Shown here in pieces: positions 7,459 to 10,239 of a stretch of DNA of 10,239 bases. A model generated the notes under the pieces. It saw only the letters and a list, made by a program, of their open reading frames with translations, did not search any database and was not told the origin of the DNA. Location: the NCBI GenBank assembly GCA_946497905.1, contig CAMMMI010000066.1, positions 1 through 10,239 of the forward strand, in the 5' to 3' direction. Position numbers and translations under genes: made by a program. The first letter of the stretch is position 1; every line of letters starts with the position of its first letter. The stretch is from an uncultured Clostridium sp. (GTDB lineage: Bacteria > Bacillota > Clostridia > TANB77 > CAG-508).

Positions 7459-7487
7459 ATTGTAGCATTTTTAGTAGAAAATGTCAA
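7459..7487 (-). promoter_or_regulatory. Strong sigma-A promoter of veg
   Basis: On the - strand a perfect TTGACA (complement of 7482-7487), a 17-nt spacer and TACAAT (complement of 7459-7464), with TGC just before the -10 as an extended element. The hexamers and spacing equal those of the classic strong veg promoter of B. subtilis (TTGACA-17-TACAAT). Transcription would start near 7452, leaving about 23 nt before the ATG. Confidence 0.86.
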
Positions 7488-7496
7488 AAAATGTAT

Positions 7497-7535
7497 GTTC
7501 TAGTCAAGAACGTCTATTTCTTCTGTATCAAGAAC
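7497..7535. repeat. Palindrome and repeated TCAAGAAC upstream of the veg promoter
   Basis: GTTCT (7497-7501) and AGAAC (7507-7511) form a 5-5-5 palindrome, and the octamer TCAAGAAC occurs at 7504-7511 and again at 7528-7535, 24 bp apart. They lie 10-50 bp upstream of the veg -35, between yabG and veg. A regulator-binding site is possible; short repeats can also occur by chance in this AT-rich DNA. Confidence 0.33.
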
Positions 7536-7575
7536 TACAGCAAATTTTTTTAGCTTTTTTACAGTTATGTTACAA

Positions 7576-8436
7576 TTATATTACAAGGTTGTTACAACTT
7601 GTTCTTTTCATTTTTCCATTTGCACCTATTCCATTAACTCCTTTTTTTCCATCTCTTAATTGCCCTTCTATATCATCTATTGTTACAAACTTATATTTTT
7701 CTGTAGATGCTATTTTTTCTGCTACAATTAAAGGATCTAAAAAATCTATTAAAATTCTAGCTGGAGAAGAAGCAAAATTTGCCCCTGCTGCTATTAATGC
7801 TTCAAAATAGCTCTGACATGCTCCTGCAAAAATCACTAATTCTTTACCTTTTTCCTTATCATATCTCCTTGCCTGCTTTACTGTTTCTATAAAATATCTG
7901 GAATTTTTATAATTGTAAACATCACTGTAACTTTTTCCGCTTCTAATCATTCCATCATGTCCAGTAATTACCAATATATCTGGATTGTATATATCTAATA
8001 AATTATAAACTACTTGTGGCTGTTTATATTCTGGAATATTTTTTACCACTGCATCTAACCCCATCTTTTTATAGTATCTATATGATTTTTCGCTGTACTT
8101 TTTATCTCCATCTAAATGTAATATCTTACCTGTCTTTATTTTATTGTTTGACATTTTATTAAAAATATTTATTCCTTCATTTATTAGACTATCTCCTTTT
8201 TCTCTTTTTACTCTGTTTTCTATTTTTTTATCCCATTCTTTTACAACATTGCTAACTACATTTCTATCTATTACTTCTAATTCTTCTACTGGACTATTTA
8301 ATTGTACTCTTTCCGTTATACCTTTCAAGATTGCTATTTCTCCATCTTTTGTGTTTATAATATTTGTTACTTTGAATATTAAATCTTTTCCATACGACTT
8401 TTGAATAACTTTATCATTTTTTTTTATCTTTTTCAT
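7576..8436 (-). CDS. yabG: Sporulation-specific protease YabG
   Basis: YabG is a mother-cell cysteine protease (peptidase family U57) that trims spore coat and cortex proteins; in B. subtilis it processes coat proteins before cross-linking, and in C. difficile it processes the CspBA and pre-SleC germination proteins. The 286-residue length is normal. The N-terminal part (about 1-55) is a small beta barrel-like domain. The catalytic region holds His160 in DILVITGHDGM and Cys207 in IFAGACQSYFEALI, followed by the conserved AGANFASSPARILIDFLDP (217-235) and TIDDIEGQLRDGKKGVNGIG (about 252-271). Start: AGGTGA (8441-8446) before the ATG at 8436. It precedes veg on the same strand. No terminator was seen after it, so its mRNA may run into veg during sporulation. 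Confidence 0.95.
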   Translation of the reverse strand: MKKIKKNDKVIQKSYGKDLIFKVTNIINTKDGEIAILKGITERVQLNSPVEELEVIDRNVVSNVVKEWDKKIENRVKREKGDSLINEGINIFNKMSNNKIKTGKILHLDGDKKYSEKSYRYYKKMGLDAVVKNIPEYKQPQVVYNLLDIYNPDILVITGHDGMIRSGKSYSDVYNYKNSRYFIETVKQARRYDKEKGKELVIFAGACQSYFEALIAAGANFASSPARILIDFLDPLIVAEKIASTEKYKFVTIDDIEGQLRDGKKGVNGIGANGKMKRTSCNNLVI

Positions 8437-8464
8437 TTTCTCACCTCATAAAATAGGGCTAATA

Positions 8465-8493
8465 TATTCTATGTCGTATTTTGTATTATTGTG
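8465..8493 (-). promoter_or_regulatory. Possible sigma-K promoter of yabG
   Basis: On the - strand CAC (complement of 8491-8493), 17 nt, then CATAGAATA (complement of 8465-8473), which fits the sigma-K -10 pattern CATA-N3-TA. The start would be near 8457, just ahead of the yabG ribosome site. yabG of B. subtilis is a known sigma-K gene, which supports this, but the -35 is only three bases. Confidence 0.36.
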
Positions 8494-8537
8494 ATTTATG
8501 CTTATATAAAAATTGTGTGTATCTATATAGCATAGCG

Positions 8538-8646
8538 TTTTTTATACAATAGGAAACAATATGAAACTTTAAGTTACTTAGGCTCAAAGTGAAAATAAAC
8601 AATTTTTATTTTCAAAAGAAAGGATAACTTTCTATTGTATAAAAAA
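8538..8646. repeat. 109-nt inverted-repeat structure
   Basis: The outer arms TTTTTTATACAATAG (8538-8552) and CTATTGTATAAAAAA (8632-8646) are perfectly complementary over 15 bp and extend by two G-C pairs past a one-base bulge. Inside is a second hairpin, GAAAATAAA (8591-8599) with TTTATTTTC (8605-8613). No reading frame fills it. Next to it, 8649-8667 is a small AT palindrome. It could be a MITE-like element, a transcript-end structure between the recombinase and yabG, or part of an element boundary. The remaining intergenic DNA from 8447 to 8670 holds only the possible yabG promoter. Confidence 0.6.
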
Positions 8647-8669
8647 GCGATAAATAAATTTATTATCTA

Positions 8670-8846
8670 TCACTCTTTATTCATATGACTATATTTTAGT
8701 TTTGTTGCCATTCCCCCTCTTATGTGCCTTTCTGCTTTATTTTCATCTAATATTACTCGTACTTCTTTTGCTAGACTAGGATTTATTTTCTTTAGTCGTT
8801 CTGATACATCTTTATGTACTGAGGTTACTTTTCGTAACGGTAGAAT
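8670..8846 (-). pseudogene. Open frame without start codon: C-terminal remnant of an unknown gene
   Basis: Immediately after the recombinase stop, a second frame (+1 relative to the recombinase) is open from a TAG at 8847-8849 to a TGA at 8670-8672. It reads like real protein: VHKDVSERLKKINPSLAKEV (20 residues), then an acidic stretch and ERHIRGGMATKLKYSHMNKE. It is helical, highly charged and has a G-G turn near its end. No ATG, GTG or TTG is present in this frame and no ribosome site was seen, so as it stands it cannot be started normally. I do not recognise the family. It may be the tail of a gene cut by insertion of the recombinase-bearing element, or a former C-terminal extension of the recombinase itself lost by frameshift. 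Confidence 0.4.
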
Positions 8847-10239
8847 CTATTCTATTATTTTCTTGTTTGTCTGATAAATTTTTTGTCAGATGAGTAGCGA
8901 CGCTCTTTTTTGCATCGTTTTCGACTGTTTGAATCTCATTAAAATTTGTTATTACTGCTGGCGTTGTTCCTATTTCATTTAATAATTTTAGTCTTACTTC
9001 AACATTTCCTTCGCTATCTACTTCAATGACATCAATTATTGTTTTTAACATTGCATTTGTTATTGTTTCATTATTTAAAATGTCATCAACTGTGTTTATA
9101 GTTTTAGTTAATTCTTTTTCTAATACATCTTTTTCTTTGATTTCTGATGTAATCAGTTTTAACTCTCTTTCTAGTCTTGCTATATCTTCATTTAGTGGAT
9201 TTGTGTATTTTTTTAATTCTTGTATGTTAATTACCTCGTTTTGAAACATTTCCATATATTTTTGCTTTTTGTTTGTAATTTTTTCTATTTCTTTTAATAA
9301 ACTTTCTTCGCTTCTTTCATTACTTTCTCTTAACTTTGTAATCTTCTCAAATTCTTTTTCAACTGCTTTCATAAAATTCTTCTTATTTTTTATAATACTT
9401 TTTAAATACTCTTTTATAGCATTTAAAAGCTCTTCTTCATCAATTACTGTAGTATTTGGGCAATGGTTTACTCCCATTGAGTTTCTTCCACTACATACCC
9501 ATCTTATATATTCTTTTCCATCTTCTGTGTATTTTCTTCTTATTCTTCTAAATGAATATCCACAATGTTTACAATAAATAAGTGTACTAAATACATATTC
9601 TGTTTTTTCTCTTTTATTGTTTAGCTTAAATTCATTTGATCTTTGATTTAGAATTTCTTGTGCCCTATTAAATAATTCATCTGATATAATTCTCATCTCT
9701 GGCTTTTCTACTACTATCCATTCTTCTTCTGGTAAATCTTTTCTTGTTCCTGTTATAAAATCTGTAACTTCTGATTTTTTATTTGTTACTCTACCAGTAT
9801 AAATTGGATTTTTAAGCATTCTTACAATAGATGTTTGTACCCATTTTGATTTCGTTTTTTTAGTTCTTATTCCTCTGTCATTTAAATTCCACGCAATTTT
9901 TGTTGTTCCCATTCCTTTATATACATAGTTTTCAAATATTTCTTTTACAATTTTTGCTTCTTCTTCATTTATTTTTAAAGTATATCTCTCATCTGGAATT
10001 TTATCGTATCCAAATACTAGATTAGGCACTCTTCCTTTTTGGGCAGTAATGTCTTTTCCGAATTTAACCCTTTTAGACATATTGGCACTTTCCTGTTGTG
10101 CCATTGCTCCTAAAATGGTTAGTATAAATTCTGATCCACCTTCCATAACTTCGCCATTGTTTAGAAAGTCTACTTGTATTCCATAAGATTTTAATTCTCT
10201 TATACTTTGTAATAAATCTACTGTATTTCTTGCAAAACG
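8812..10239 (-). CDS. Large serine recombinase (5' end outside the window)
   Basis: This is a site-specific serine integrase/transposase of the TnpX/TndX and phage integrase type; it cuts and rejoins DNA at attachment sites. Only the last 475 residues are visible. Visible parts: the end of the catalytic (resolvase) domain with RFARNTVDLLQSIRELKSYGI (the conserved Arg motif) and ILGAMAQQESANMSKRVKFG, the linker helix; the recombinase domain with VFGYDKIPDERYTLKINEEE and GTTKIAWNLNDRGIRTKK ... KWVQTSIVRMLKNPIYTG; a zinc ribbon with four Cys (visible residues 223, 226, 249 and 260: YCKHCGYSFRRI ... WVCSGRN ... NHCPNT); and a long coiled coil (about 275-380) with the C-terminal strand VEVRLKLLNEIGT. 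The catalytic Ser lies in the missing part. The gene is read toward yabG and marks the probable end of a mobile element or prophage. The Ser/Thr/Asn-rich tail after about residue 440 looks unstructured. Confidence 0.95.
   Translation of the reverse strand, partial: RFARNTVDLLQSIRELKSYGIQVDFLNNGEVMEGGSEFILTILGAMAQQESANMSKRVKFGKDITAQKGRVPNLVFGYDKIPDERYTLKINEEEAKIVKEIFENYVYKGMGTTKIAWNLNDRGIRTKKTKSKWVQTSIVRMLKNPIYTGRVTNKKSEVTDFITGTRKDLPEEEWIVVEKPEMRIISDELFNRAQEILNQRSNEFKLNNKREKTEYVFSTLIYCKHCGYSFRRIRRKYTEDGKEYIRWVCSGRNSMGVNHCPNTTVIDEEELLNAIKEYLKSIIKNKKNFMKAVEKEFEKITKLRESNERSEESLLKEIEKITNKKQKYMEMFQNEVINIQELKKYTNPLNEDIARLERELKLITSEIKEKDVLEKELTKTINTVDDILNNETITNAMLKTIIDVIEVDSEGNVEVRLKLLNEIGTTPAVITNFNEIQTVENDAKKSVATHLTKNLSDKQENNRIDSTVTKSNLST

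Noticed and set aside
7430..7468. Longer veg start at 7468 (111 residues)
   Set aside because: That ATG lies upstream of the predicted transcription start and within the promoter -10 to spacer region; the ATG at 7429 has a ribosome site.

Overview
The window comes from a very AT-rich, spore-forming Gram-positive bacterium of the class Clostridia. Evidence: strong AGGAGG-type ribosome sites, sigma-A promoters of the TTGACA/TATAAT type, a class B sortase, and a run of endospore genes (yabG, veg, sipL, yunB). The order yabG-veg-sipL matches what I recall of Clostridioides difficile. Species cannot be named from this sequence.

Layout. Positions 1-1140 hold the rplM-rpsI ribosomal protein operon on the + strand, with its own promoter and a clear intrinsic terminator. 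Positions 1201-3605 (- strand) hold a two-gene surface module: a secreted protein ending in a TPKTG sorting signal, then a class B sortase, behind an extended -10 promoter. A small Cro/C1-type regulator (3689-3889, +) diverges from it, and a tandem 12-bp repeat sits between the two. An 18-bp hairpin at 3881-3923 separates the regulator from a convergent Fe/Mn superoxide dismutase gene (3949-4540, -) that is broken by one extra base.

Positions 4628-8436 (- strand) are the sporulation block: yabG (coat protease), veg, sipL (SPOCS/LysM coat-anchoring protein) and yunB. The sipL and yunB frames overlap by 8 nt. veg has a strong promoter with the same hexamers and spacing as the well-known B. subtilis veg promoter, and its own terminator. 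sipL-yunB and yabG have possible sporulation-sigma promoters.

Positions 8437-10239 look like the edge of a mobile element. There is a 109-nt inverted-repeat structure, an open frame without a start codon that looks like the tail of a truncated gene, and the C-terminal 475 residues of a large serine recombinase whose 5' end lies outside the window. No RNA genes, CRISPR arrays or complete insertion sequences were seen. I see no clearly new system; the most interesting places are the surface-protein/sortase/regulator module and the recombinase boundary.
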